Source: Bufo bufo (lineage: Eukaryota > Chordata > Amphibia > Anura > Bufonidae). From it: a stretch of DNA of 64,000 bases. Under the pieces are notes generated by a model, which saw only the letters and a program-made list of their open reading frames with translations, was not told where the DNA came from and searched no databases. The stretch's first letter is position 1, and each line of letters starts with the position of its first letter. The translations under genes were made by a program, and so were the position numbers. Positions 10,484 to 21,327 of this stretch are shown here, piece by piece. The stretch lies in NCBI RefSeq assembly GCF_905171765.1, contig NC_053389.1, forward strand, positions 216,262,624 through 216,326,623, written 5' to 3'.

Positions 10484-11510
10484 AACTCACCTAAAGAATT
10501 ATTAGGAACACCTGTTCTATTTCTCATTAATGCAATTATCTAGTCAACCAATCACATGGCAGTTGCTTCAATGCATTTAGGGGTGTGGTCCTGGTCAAGA
10601 CAATCTCCTGAACTCTAAACTGAATGTCAGAATGGGAAAGAAAGGTGATTTAAGCAATTTTGAGCGTGGCATGGTTGTTGGTGCCAGACGGGCCGGTCTG
10701 AGTATTTCACAATCTGCTCAGTTACTGAGATTTTCACGCACAACCATTTCTAGGGTTTACAAAGAATGGTGGGAAAAGGGAAAAACATCCAGTATGCGGC
10801 AGTCCTGTGGGCAAAAATGCCTTGTGGATGCTAGAGGTCAGAGGAGAATGGGCCGACTGATTCAAGCTGATAGAAGAGAAACTTTGACTGAAATAACCAC
10901 TCGCTACAACCGAGGTATGCAGCAAAGCATTTGTGAAGCCACAACACGTACAACCTTGAGACGGATGGGCTACAACAGCAGAAGACCCCACCGGGTACCA
11001 CTCATCTCCACTACAAATAGGAAAAAGAGGCTACAATTTGCACGAGCTCACCAAAATTGGACTGTTGAAGACTGGAAAGATGTTGCCTGGTCTGATGAGT
11101 CTCGATTTTTGTTGAGACATTCAAATGGTAGAGTCCGAATTTGGCGTAAACAGAATGAGAACATGTATCCATCCTCTGATGGCTACTTCCAGCAGGATAA
11201 TGCACCATGTCACAAAGCTCAAATCATTTCAAATTGGTTTCTTGAACATGACAATGAGTTCACTGTACTAAAATGGCCCCACAGTCACCAGATCTCAGCC
11301 CAATAGAGCATCTTTGGGATGTGGTGGAACGGGAGCTTCGTGCCCTGGATGTGCATCCCTCAAATCTCCATCAACTGCAAGATGCTATCCTATCAATATG
11401 GGCCAACATTTCTAAAGAATGCTATCAGCACCTTGTTGAATCAATGCCACGTAGAATTAAGGCAGTTCTGAAGGCAAAAGGGGGTCCAACACTGTATTAG
11501 TATTGGCAGT
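10484..11510 (+). mobile_element. Tc1-like transposon, internally deleted, right end lost
   Basis: The left terminal repeat reads ACTCACCTAAAGAATTATTA with TA just upstream. The transposase relic follows. The matching right terminal repeat, expected shortly after the stop at 11500, is not seen, so the element is truncated there. Confidence 0.82.
10632..11500 (+). pseudogene. Tc1-family transposase, deleted and frameshifted
   Basis: Cut-and-paste transposase relic. ATG at 10632 (MGKKGDLSNFERG) begins an N-terminal paired-like helix-turn-helix region (LSISQSAQLLRFSRTTISRVYKEW), followed by the second DNA-binding helix set. The catalytic domain shows the first Asp in WSDESRFLL and the second in QQDNAPCH, but the roughly 60-70 residues that normally separate NENMYPSS from GYFQQDN are missing. 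At about 11274-11282 one base is absent in a C run after KWP, so the last third (SPDLSPIEHLWDVVER, carrying the catalytic Glu) is in another frame. The two lesions make it inactive. It is only distantly related to the transposase at 21691. Confidence 0.88.
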
Positions 11511-12055
11511 GGATCTTGGGGGAGTTCCCACACTTTTTTTCCCAGGACTTGACCCCTGGAGTGGTCCCGCAGTCTGGGCGGCAGTTCTGACTAGTCCTAC
11601 TTTAATACACAGACATTTAGATTCATACATTTCCTACACTGGCACAAATGCGTTGCCAGTGACCAACTGTCTGTGCTCAGTCCTACACGTAACCGTCGTA
11701 AGTGCATGAGGAGCTGCGGATGTGGCGGCGAGGTCCGAGAGGTATGTGGGGGTGGGAGATCCGGGAGGGGGGGGGCCCATAAATTTTTTTTGCAATGGGG
11801 CCCCCTGGACTTTTCATTGTGTGAATTAACACCAAGACTGTTATGAGATGTTTTTCTTTTGCCTTTTGTGTGAATAAACACTGACATTTTGATTTACGAA
11901 CTTGTTTTGCCTCTGTACTGCGTCCATTTACCCTGCCTACCAGAGCAAATCCTCACACTTCATTAAGACAAAGGGGTGACCGAGAAAAATGATGTTTGTT
12001 TTTAATGAGTTTCTTTCTGGTACCATATTCATCTACTGGATGCTAAGAGTGCCGG
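11511..12055. other. No gene recognised
   Basis: The stretch contains a short inverted pair (ACTGGCACAAATGCGTTGCCAGT, two arms around 11640-11660) and a G-run near 11760-11780. There is nothing coding. Confidence 0.3.
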
Positions 12056-12557
12056 CCACAGTCAGCGTACGCAGAAAAAAAATTAATATAAATGCTGGGG
12101 GGGTATAGGGTCGCACAGCTGTGCTGTGGACCCCAGACACCCGATTTAAGGTGATGCAACAAAAAACTTTTTTTTTTTTCACTAAACTTTCCCTGAATAT
12201 CCCTGCCTAACCTAACCTTTCCCTAACTACCTTTTAGTGCCAAATGGCACTGTGGAGGGTCAGAAGGGGGTGCTGGGGGTGCTGCGTCAGGAGATTGACA
12301 CAGAAAGGAGGAGGAGAGGAGCGCTGCAATAATTTGAACCGCCCGCCCCTGCAGCTAATCAGAGCCGATCCTGAGAGGTGATGTCACCATCACTTCTCAG
12401 GATCGCAGGATTGAGATTGGTGGTGTATTATTGACCTGCGGTTTGCCGAGATCGCCGACACGCATTGTCCCAGCGCGGCGGTGATCGGAACTACACATGA
12501 CGTACGTCATGTGTCCTTAAGTACCGAGACATCATGTCATGTGTCCCCAACAGGTTA
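12056..12557 (-). repeat. End fragment related to the 6146 element, inverted
   Basis: The segment 12490-12557 (ACACATGACGTACGTCATGTGTCCTTAAG..., then CAACAGGTTA) matches the reverse complement of the left end of the 6146-9057 element. The GC-rich part before it is a diverged version of 6240-6400. Confidence 0.5.
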
Positions 12558-13247
12558 GGCAGCGTTGGAATTTCTTCTATTGCGGACATTATTGTTGAGG
12601 GTCGGTGGTTTTCCTTCGCTCAATGGTGGATTTGCATTAATGTGAGTGGAGCCAAAGTTGTGACCATTATTTTTCTTTTTTATATTAAATTTAGCACTTG
12701 GCTTTGTCTCACCTTGAAGTACAAGTTCAACTTCAATTCAATCATGAAGAGAAGATCTGTTGTGAACTGTAGCTACAGTAACATAGCTGCTTATTTACAT
12801 ACACTCCATCCACATACATGTGAGTCTATGTTCACATCCACTGTAATTTCCATTTTTCTCTTCCGCTTTAGGAACAGAACAGCAAATATAATGGTTGCGC
12901 CAGATCTGATGGACACCAACAGTGCCTGAGGGTCCCCATCGAGTATAACGGGGTCCATCAAGCATTCCTATGGTATATGTTATTTTTCTGGATGAAATAG
13001 TGCAGCATGCTAAACTATTGTGTCTTGCATTTTTACAGAATCTTCGACAGGGGCTCCTAATGGAACCTCTGGTACAGATATAAATGTAGGCTTATGTCTA
13101 CTTGGTTTTGAAATCAATAAAATAACCTCATGGTTTCTGCTTGATTTTCATTTTCATTTAGACTTTAGCAGATGCTCGTATAGACCCATACAAATTTATT
13201 GTTTTTTATAGGAGAGCTCCCCCCAGGCATAAGAACACTGTGATGAT
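12558..13247. other. No gene recognised
   Basis: AT-rich sequence. The 131-codon frame at 12534-12929 has no recognisable domain or codon bias and is treated as chance. Confidence 0.3.
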
Positions 13248-13771
13248 TAAGGGTTCTTTCACACTAGCGTTTTTCTTTTCCGGCATAGAGTTCCGTCACA
13301 GGGGCTCTATACCGGAAAAGAACTGATCAGGCATATCCCCATGCATTCTGAATGGAGAGTAATCCGTTCAGGATGCATCAGGATGTGTTCAGTTCAGTCG
13401 TTTTGACTGATCAGGCAAAAAATAAAACCGTAGCATGCTACGGTTTTATCTCCGGCGAAAAGAATTGAAGACATGCCTGAATGCCGGATCCGGCATTTTT
13501 TCCCATAGCAATGTATTAGTGCCGGATCCGGCATTCAAAATACCGGAATGCTGGATCCGTCCTTCTGGCATGCCCATGCGCAGACCGGTAAAAATTTGAA
13601 AAAAGATACAAGACGGATTCGTCTGTCCGCATGACAAGCGGAGAGACGGATCAGTCCTTGCAATGCATTTGTGAGACGGATCCGCATCCGGATCCGTCTC
13701 ACAAATTCTTTCAGTCAGCGGCAGATCGGCGGATCCGGCTGGCAGTTCCGACGTGTGAAAGTAGCCTTACT
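13248..13771. mobile_element. Palindrome-rich MITE
   Basis: Imperfect inverted ends: TTCTTTCACACTAGCG on the left and, reading inward on the other strand, AAGGCTACTTTCACACGTCGG on the right. The interior is full of self-complementary GGATCCG-type blocks (for example TGCCGGATCCGGCA). It has the layout of common frog MITEs with no coding sequence. Confidence 0.55.
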
Positions 13772-14929
13772 GTTAAAAAAAAGGGTATAAAAGGAAACTA
13801 AAAGGAAAATAAATGGTTTGATAAATAGATTGGCCATTTTTATTTAAATAAATAAAAAATATCTGTATATTATAAACCAACAAATAAATATTGCAAAATA
13901 CTTATTTTAAAATGCAAATAAATAGATACAATAAATAAATAAAATATTACATACAATAGTAGTAATATAAGACGCACATAAAGTCAGTAGAAAGTCATGG
14001 TATTAAAGTACTGACAGACTGTACACAATAAATACAAAAAAATATCCTTAACATATAGAGCATATAAAAGATATCCACACACAGGCCATGTCAGTTCATG
14101 ATGCATGTTTACATGTGGCAGATTTTTTTATGCCTCTGAACAGGATTGTTTCTGAAACATGTGCATTGATTTCTACAAGCTCCAATGAAATAAATGAAAC
14201 ATAAATATCTGCAACGAATCTGCTACATGTGAATATGTCCTTACAGTTCACACATATTTAAGACAGTGGGGGTCATAAGCCATTCTATGCCCCGCTGGAA
14301 GAACATTCAACCAATTTATTAAGAGGTGCAAATTTCTGGTTTAATGTGCACCAGTTTTCAAGTGCAAAATGATTCAGACTGCGGAGGACCTGCCTGCGGT
14401 CCTCTGCCTCTTGCCAACACCACGCCCACTTCATGAAAAAGTGGCAAGGATGTGGGAGAAAGCTACAAAGTCATAAATGTACCCCACAGCATTTTACTGT
14501 GAATAGCAAGACTAATGTCTTGTTAAATTTGCAGGTCTTATATTTACATAAATATAATGAAAAATAACATAAAATTTCACATGACAGCAGGATAATGTTA
14601 TTTGTTTCATATTCTAAATCCTGCTTGTTTCACCAGTTTCAAGCTTATGTTTAATGGGTATCTCCCCAAATAACATAACTGATCCTGGAGGCAGTTTTGA
14701 TATTCACCTTGATTATTGTTGGACTCATCACTAGGCATAAACAATAATAAAAGCTGTACATAACTGTCTCTTGTGTGTAAGTTGTCAGTTTTCACTTTTC
14801 TTTAGAATATGGTTCTCCATTTTCTCTTGCCTTGAGTTCTGGGAACATTCTTGAGCATTGTTCTTTAGTGAATTAAGGTTAATGGAGAAACCTTATTTAT
14901 GATGTAGGCAATACACATGTCTCTACTGA
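13772..14929 (-). other. fgf21 3' flank / probable 3' UTR
   Basis: No ORF is supportable. It lies immediately downstream of the fgf21 stop on the minus strand and is AT-rich, with several AATAAA hexamers on that strand (for example opposite 13841-13862). The true poly(A) site cannot be fixed by eye. 14270-14490 resembles a GGGGTCAT-type dispersed repeat. Confidence 0.35.
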
Positions 14930-15223
14930 CTAGGAATCCAGGCTTGGACTGAAGATGCTGGACCTGTCTATCATGCCTAAAGGATCTTCTATGTGTAAGT
15001 TGCTCCCAGGCTGGTAATCATAAGAATTATCTATTGCATATAAGGATTCCAGGGGAATAGAGCTTTCAAGTGGCATGAAACGGACCAGCTGTTTGCCAAA
15101 TTGGTGTCCTCCTCTGGATGGAGTAAGGGTGAGCTGAGCTGGATGCTTTTCTGAATAATACAAGTTGTATCCATCTGCTTGTGGAACTTCACGGAAATTG
15201 CAATCATCTTCTTTATAAAACAG
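14930..15223 (-). CDS. fgf21: fgf21 coding exon 3 (terminal)
   Basis: Begins CTG TTT after acceptor AACAG (15230-15224 on the plus strand reads as its complement) and ends at TAG 14930-14932. It encodes 97 residues, including DGYNLYYSEKH and the DPLGM...SPSLDS tail. Confidence 0.9.
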   Translation of the reverse strand: MFYKEDDCNFREVPQADGYNLYYSEKHPAQLTLTPSRGGHQFGKQLVRFMPLESSIPLESLYAIDNSYDYQPGSNLHIEDPLGMIDRSSIFSPSLDS

Positions 15224-18200
15224 CTGTTAATATAGACATAAGACAAAAAATTACTTTAATGTAAATGATTTCATAGGATAAACGACAGCCACAAAATAAT
15301 GATATACCGTAAAACCTGTCTGAGACAACCAACAAAAGCTGCACTGAAAAATGGTCTTCATGGACCTCTCAAGAAAGTATGCATGGAAATGAATAGAACT
15401 GGAAATCAGTGTCACTGGCTGGTGGTCTTTAATAGGAGATCATTTGGATGGCCTTTTCTTCATTAATATTTTGGTTTGTAGCTACAGACTACATAACACT
15501 TCTTAAAGGGCATCTGTCAGCAGATTTGTCCCTATGAAACTGGCTGACCAGATTACTGCAGGACTGGTTCTGATTTTACAACCTTAAACTTGGGAGAACT
15601 TCACTCAGTTTTCCCACAATACACCTTTGAAGGAGAATAGTGACTACTATTACTACTAACCAAAAGGGACATACAAATATTTCCTTTGGTTTGGACCACC
15701 TTGTTTCATATTTTGACCTCAAACCAAAAAAATCAATCACTGGAGGTCTTGCCACTAAACTTTCTGTAATAGGGTGCATAAATGGGATTTTATTTTTTTT
15801 TAAAGACAAACCCTTAAAATTCTGGAAATAAATGTGCTGTTTCTTACAGTCAATGATAGCCTCATTGCAAGCATCTAGATATTTTATACTAAGCTTCATA
15901 TGCATTTCATCTGACACTTACAGATCCATACAAGTGATGCCTGGAATCCATGCAAAGATAACGAGTAGTTTTCACTCCTTTAATCACCAAAATGCTTGGT
16001 TTTACTGCTTTTATTTCCAGCAGACCTAAAAGGCAAAATATAGTATTAGTTCTGAAAATGTAATGGATCAAAATTAGAATTATGAGAGAGTTTATGAAAT
16101 AATTTTAAAGTACGTTTTGCAAGAGTCTGCATTGCCAAATGTCACACTGTGTTTTTGTAAATTTGGTACGGTCTAAGGGTACAGTCAGGTTTCTGCATGC
16201 AGTTTTGGAAGCCAAAACCAGGAGTGAATAAAAAAAAAAAGAGAAGTTGTATCTATCCTGTATACTTGCTCTCCTTTGATGATCCAGTTCTGATATTCGC
16301 TTCCAAAACTGCACGCGGAAACCTGACCTTGTGGTTGTACCTTAAGTCTAAAACACTTATGTTTGGATAAATCTGGAGTGAAGCTAATTAACACACTTCC
16401 CTGCCTACTTTTCAAAATTGGAGTGGTGTAAAAATGCAAAATGTCACAAAAATTCTCCATAACTCGGTCTGGAAAGTCACAAAACCCTAGTTTGCGACAT
16501 TTTGAAGCCAGAATTCTGGCTTGTGGTGCATGACAAATCCCAGCCCCTTCCAAATTAGGACGCTATGATGGGGACACTTATAAAAAAAACTATTCTGTAT
16601 TTTATTTAATAGCAAAGTATAGAAACCGCAATGTCTAAAAGAAACGAAAGAAAAATGATTCAGTTTATTAAATTCATTCATTTCAAGTTTTGATGGTTTA
16701 GGAGGATCATTCACAGCAGGATAACAATTGGGAGCTACTACTAACATTATGGCTACTGGCCATGGTCCTGAGATTTTGACCTCTGCACCTTCATCCACAC
16801 TATATACACATTATGGACATCTTGAGTTGGTCTTGAAAATTGTCAGTCATACATAGGGACCTATGCATACAACCTGTATATATTTTAAAGTAAAAGCCCC
16901 CTATTTACTGTGAGCAAATAAGCAAGAGCAGCTCATACTCTGGTGGTACTATGCCATTCATGTATTACAAGGAGGTTCATCTATTTAAATAGTCACATCC
17001 AACATTCCCCGATAAAATAAGCTATTTGTCTGGGCCACAAATGAAAGGGGTTATCCTTTTAAAGTTGGTTTTCAGATGTCATTCATATGCTTTCATCCAA
17101 GACCCTAACCATATCTGCAGTTCTACTGTACCAAACTGGATCACCATAGAGCCTTAAATTAGCCTAAGGGAGCTGCCACACATACAGTGTTTTTTTTGGT
17201 GTATTTTTTCTTTTGCCTAGAATACACATCTAAAATGCCTGAATTATGTATCATTTTTAGGGTATTTTGTGGCATTTTTGACCAGTGTGTTTGATCACCT
17301 AGTGTTTTTTAATGCTGCTTTTGACATGCCTGCTTTATTTTTATGGGGAATGTATGTACCGATCCCCCACCGATCTGATACTAATGACCTATCATGTACA
17401 AAAATCATCAGTATTAAACACTTTGACAACCCATGTAATATAATTTTCTATGTAGAGCATAATATCATGCAAAAACGCTATTAAAAACACAACATGCATT
17501 TCGTTTTTTCAAGAACTGGAAAAAATGCATGTCTATGGGACAAAACCCTAGAAAATTAGGGAAAAAACAGCACACCCAGAGCAAGCTGGAATTTTAAAAA
17601 ACACTTCATTGACTAAACAAATACAACTTAAGTGGCAAAAACACCACTACAAAAATGCATGTTTGTGCTGTTTTTAATAAATCTCATAGACTTCCATGCA
17701 ATATCTGGACCTGGTGTTTTTGCCCAAAAAAAAAAATGCACACAAAATACACAAAGTGCCTAAAAATTCCAAAAGGACTATGTGCGAAACCAGCCTAAGA
17801 CATTCTTTTTCAGCAACTTGAACAAATTCATAATTCAAAAGTAGTGTAACAGAAAAACGGCTCTGTCTGCATTATGAAAGCCAAAACGCTCTGCTGGATC
17901 TGTTGCATGATGGACACTAGTAGGACCCGATGGACTACACTGACTTAAAATGAGTTCCCTCAGGGTTGTGTCTTGGTGTCTACTGTTTTCATGGGAAGTA
18001 TAGTGCTGCATTCAGCGCAGTTCCTACATCAGATCTGACAGAATGTGACTAGAGCCTTACTTATATTATACGGGTCTGGTAAACACTTGTATTATTTCAT
18101 TGACACAGAACATGATGTATATAACATTGATATATAGAATAGCAAAATGTCCATTTAAGGTTAGAATCATACATCTACTCCTATTCATAAAAGTTTCTGC

Positions 18201-19542
18201 ATCTCTCACTCCTGGTTACACTTTAACTAAATCATGTGCCCCGTGAAGTTCATTATGTGTCTGATGTAATGCTGATGATACAGCAAATAGTACCATAAAT
18301 TCTCACAGTTATTGCGTATACTACACAATAAGGGGTAACAAAGCAGTTAAAGAGTGAGTCAGTGACCTTTGATTTCAGGCATAATCAGTATATTTTGTAT
18401 CAAGTGATAAATTTATGACGGCTGATGACAATTCTATCCAATATATAGAAATGGCAACACATATGATGGGTTTTTCTACTGCACTTTGGTAAGTCTTTTT
18501 AACTAGCTTGATTAGGATCATTTTAGTTCCTGGATGTTTCATGAGTTAGGTTTTTTATTTGTTAATATATTACAGACTATTTTGACAAGACAAAGTTTAG
18601 AGTCAAGTGGGAGGTCTAAGCATGACTGCAGAGTCATCATGAACATCAGAAATCTGCCGTATAATACTTTCCAAGGAATTTCACACTTCAGCTACCCATA
18701 TCACATTTACAGGGGTTCTAGATGCTGAGATATGGTGAACTGTTTAGTTTAAACTTAAAGGGGTTTTCTGAGTGTTTAATACTGATGACCTACAACCCCT
18801 ACCAATCAGCTGTTTGAAGAGGCCACGGTGCTTTGGTGAGCGCTGCATCCTCCTCACAGCTTACCAATCACAGTGCTGAAACCATGGTGGCCTAGGAAGA
18901 TCACCGCAGTCTCTTCCAACAGCTGATTGGCTAGGGCACAGGGAGTCGAACCCCCACCGATCTGATACTGATGACCTATCATGTGCAAAAATCATCAGTA
19001 TTAAACACTTTGACAACCCATGCAAAACTCTTTTTTACTCACGTATCTGCTTTCCTGCCTTTCTTTGGGTGGGCATTAGCCTATTAAGCACCTGCATCTC
19101 CTAGGAAGCATTTTAATTAGCTCTTGTCACCACCTTCTTGAACCCCAGTAACATGTAGGAGTAGGATATCAGGCGTCATTAAAGTCACACCAGACTTTTT
19201 CTGTTTTCAGTGGAGTCAAGATAGAAAAACCATGAACAAAGAAATTATAAAATAAAGATAGACATCCTTATACTTACTGTATAAGTTCTTCTCCTTGGTG
19301 CCACTCACTTTTCCTTCAGGGGTGATCTGAAGATGTAGATGTGTGTGCTCATTATCTGCATAAAGATGTCTTAGTCGTACCTGGTCTGCAAAGCCGAGAA
19401 TTGGGCTGTTGTCTCTAATAGGACTAGCTAGTGCCCTTTTAGAGCTACTAAACGCCAATGCAATGAGAAAAAGACCCTTGACTAAAAATCCTCGCTTTGA
19501 AGAAAAATGCTGTCTAATCATTACATTCATGTAGTTGTCCAT
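14930..19542 (-). CDS. fgf21: Fibroblast growth factor 21-like (three coding exons)
   Basis: Secreted endocrine-type FGF; in vertebrates FGF21 acts through FGF receptors with beta-Klotho as a metabolic hormone. The coding sequence is join of complement 19542-19278, 16025-15922 and 15223-14930: 663 nt, 220 residues, no stop or frameshift. Splice sites are canonical (donors GTAAGT, acceptors TTTTAG and AACAG) with phase 1 then phase 0. The ATG at 19542 was chosen for its A at -3 and G at +4; a hydrophobic signal segment (GLFLIALAFSS) follows, then SPIRDNSPILGF...QVRLRHLYAD, close to the FGF21 mature start. Exon 2 has the beta-trefoil core (LLEIKAVKP...GVKTTRYLC...LYGS). Exon 3 has CNFREV..DGYNLYYSEKH and a C-terminal DPLGMIDRSS...SPS tail like the FGF21 Klotho-binding end. 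FGF19 is the main alternative; KP, GVKT and LYGS favour FGF21. Confidence 0.9.
15922..16025 (-). CDS. fgf21: fgf21 coding exon 2 (104 bp)
   Basis: 104 bp, the usual middle-exon size in the FGF family. Acceptor TTTTAG lies just upstream and donor GTAAGT is at 15921-15916. It completes the split Ser codon (A|GT) and encodes LLEIKAVKPSILVIKGVKT to LYGS. Confidence 0.9.
16178..16342. mobile_element. MITE in fgf21 intron 1
   Basis: Inverted ends of about 35 bp share GTCAGGTTT...GCAGTTTTGGAAGC (left 16178-16213, right 16300-16342). The 165-bp element ends about 150 bp from the exon 2 acceptor. A related arrangement is at 63120-63320. Confidence 0.75.
17160..17798. mobile_element. Composite MITE in fgf21 intron 1
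   Basis: Weak inverted ends (AGGGAGCTGCCACACATACAG / AGGCTGGTTTCGCACATAG on the other strand). The interior contains, at 17362-17433, a copy of the right half of the 18757-19022 MITE (GATACTAATGACCTATCATG and TATTAAACACTTTGACAACC). Confidence 0.45.
18757..19022. mobile_element. TTAA-type MITE in fgf21 intron 1
   Basis: The left end AAAGGGGTTTTCTGAGTGTTTAATACTGATGACC is mirrored by the right end, which on the other strand reads GGGTTGTCAAAGTGTTTAATACTGATGA. There is a TTAA on the left side. It is a common frog MITE layout and is non-coding. Confidence 0.6.
19278..19542 (-). CDS. fgf21: fgf21 coding exon 1
   Basis: Runs from ATG 19542 to the A of a split Ser codon at 19278, with donor GTAAGT at 19277-19272. 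It carries the signal peptide and the SPIRDNSPILGF...GKVSGTKEKNLY segment. The in-frame ATG at 19530 is an alternative start with a poorer context. Confidence 0.85.
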
Positions 19543-19804
19543 AATAATAAATATTGGTGCAAAAATATATTTAATAAATTCAACTGAATGTTGTAAAATT
19601 ATATTTCTAGGATAAAAAATTAAATATATAAATACCAAAACATGAAGATTCAATAAATTATATAGATATATAAAAAGTTAAATAAATATCCTTGTAATAA
19701 AGTTTAACAACTAAAAAGAACTAAAAAGTGTCTGTGCCCTGGGAATACCTAGCTCTAAGTTTAGACTCACGTTTCTAAATGACAAAAATGAAGGAGAGGA
19801 GACC

Positions 19805-19812
19805 TATTTATA
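19805..19812 (-). promoter_or_regulatory. TATA box of fgf21
   Basis: The minus strand reads GTATAAATAG, a near-consensus TATA element about 260 bp upstream of the chosen ATG. This would place transcription start near 19775 with a 5' UTR of roughly 230 nt. Confidence 0.55.
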
Positions 19813-19887
19813 CTCTGGTCTTTAACCCTTATCATCAGCAATTTGACAGTGAGGTTTTTTTTTTTAACCCCCCCCCCCCCCCCACAA

Positions 19888-19900
19888 CTGAGTCACTCAG
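19888..19900 (-). promoter_or_regulatory. Palindromic AP-1-like site upstream of fgf21
   Basis: CTGAGTCACTCAG contains TGAGTCA/TGACTCA and lies about 80 bp upstream of the TATA box, next to a C homopolymer of about 17 (19868-19883). The motif match is direct; regulatory use is inference. Confidence 0.35.
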
Positions 19901-20261
19901 CACAAGAAGTTCACTTAAAGCAGAACGTATTATTTACTTTCTTGATAGCTGGAGGAAGCACGTTACAGTAAACATTTTTTCATGTTTCCGACCAGAGATC
20001 ATTGAGGCAGGGATTACAAAATGATGCAACACTGAATTGTGATCTAAACAGTTTGGAGAGAATAAAAGAGAGAGGGATCGGTACGTCACCCACTAACCTT
20101 TGCCCTATAATAAATAAACTTAACCCTCCTCAGTACATTGTTCTTTTTAAGAGTTTACATGCATAGAAATCTCAATTGCTTATTTAGTATATTATACTAA
20201 TGTTCTTGTCACTCTTACAGCACCTTTTAAATATCATAGATTACAGTGCAGAAATGCTTAG

Positions 20262-20480
20262 GGGGTCATTTATTAAACAGGAATACACTTAAATTAGGCA
20301 TATTTGTGGCACAGATTGCAGCGCATAAAGTTCCTTTGCGCCGCAATCTGTGAATTTTCTCCGCTCACACCAGGTCTAAAAAGGTGGGAGTGGCGTGGCT
20401 GGCGAAGGGGATGGGCCAGCAGGCCCATCTCATTTACCATTTTCTATGCCTGTTTTAGGCATAGAAAAAGGTCTAAATGT
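20262..20480. repeat. Dispersed MITE-like repeat
   Basis: Starts GGGGGTCATTTATTAAAC and contains the inverted pair CAGATTGCGGCGC-like / GCGCCGCAATCTG and TTCTATGCCTGTTTTAGGCATAGAA. Non-coding. Confidence 0.5.
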
Positions 20481-21327
20481 GCTGCCTAATACCTATCCAC
20501 AGGATAGGCGATAGATGCATGATCTCTGGGGTCTGGCCTGTGGTTAATTGATAAAGCAAGTCTGTATTTTTGAAAGACTACTAATGCTGGAGTGAGCGGA
20601 GCTTCTAGCATGGACTTGTGATCTTACAGGTGGCTAAACTACTACTGATTATACAGTCTGACCAGTGGGACACGCATAATCCTGAGAATGGGAGTCTTAA
20701 GTCCCCTTGTCTGAATATAATGAGGCTCCATTCAATTTTATGAGCATAACAGACATAGTCAAGCTATGCACTTGGAAGTCCCATAAAATTTAAAGTGTAC
20801 CCCAACTTTCAGAATAAGCTGCTATATGTGTATACATGAGTGTAGTGGCACTATATCTGACCATTACTGTATGTAACTTGTATCAGGCAGTTTTCTCATT
20901 TGCAGGCTGCATCTATAATTCTCAGTTATCCCTAAACTAGTGTGTGGAGACTAGCTGCTCATTATGTCTGTCCATAGAATACAAAAAAACAGGAGATTTT
21001 GCTCTCTAACCCTTTCTTTCTCACTCATAATCAGTCAGAAGCAGCATATAGGACATTACAGAGAAGTCCTGTCAGTATTTGGGATAAAGACTTACTATTA
21101 GCTGCTGAATCTGCAGATTCATTACTGTGCTGCCTGGTTTCTGTACACTTCCTGACTCCTCTCTCTAGGCTTCAGTGGTTAATATAATCTGATTCTTCAG
21201 TGAGCAGGTAGTCTGTCTTGATCTCACAAGAAGGATTTCTTATAAATTTCAGAGAAAAAGTTTAATAATGGGGAAGGGAAAAAACTGCTGATTAATCTAG
21301 AGCTAGGTATTTTTCTCAGATAACATA
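20481..21327. other. No gene recognised
   Basis: Intergenic sequence between fgf21's upstream repeats and the Tc1 transposon. No ORF above 62 codons has any recognisable feature. Confidence 0.35.

Noticed and set aside
12534..12929. 131-codon ORF as a host gene
   Set aside because: No domain, signal or codon pattern; it starts inside a repeat end.
19543..19653. Extending fgf21 exon 1 to the upstream in-frame ATG at 19653
   Set aside because: The added residues are AT-rich, hydrophobic and unlike FGF N-termini; the ATG at 19542 has the better context and signal peptide length.
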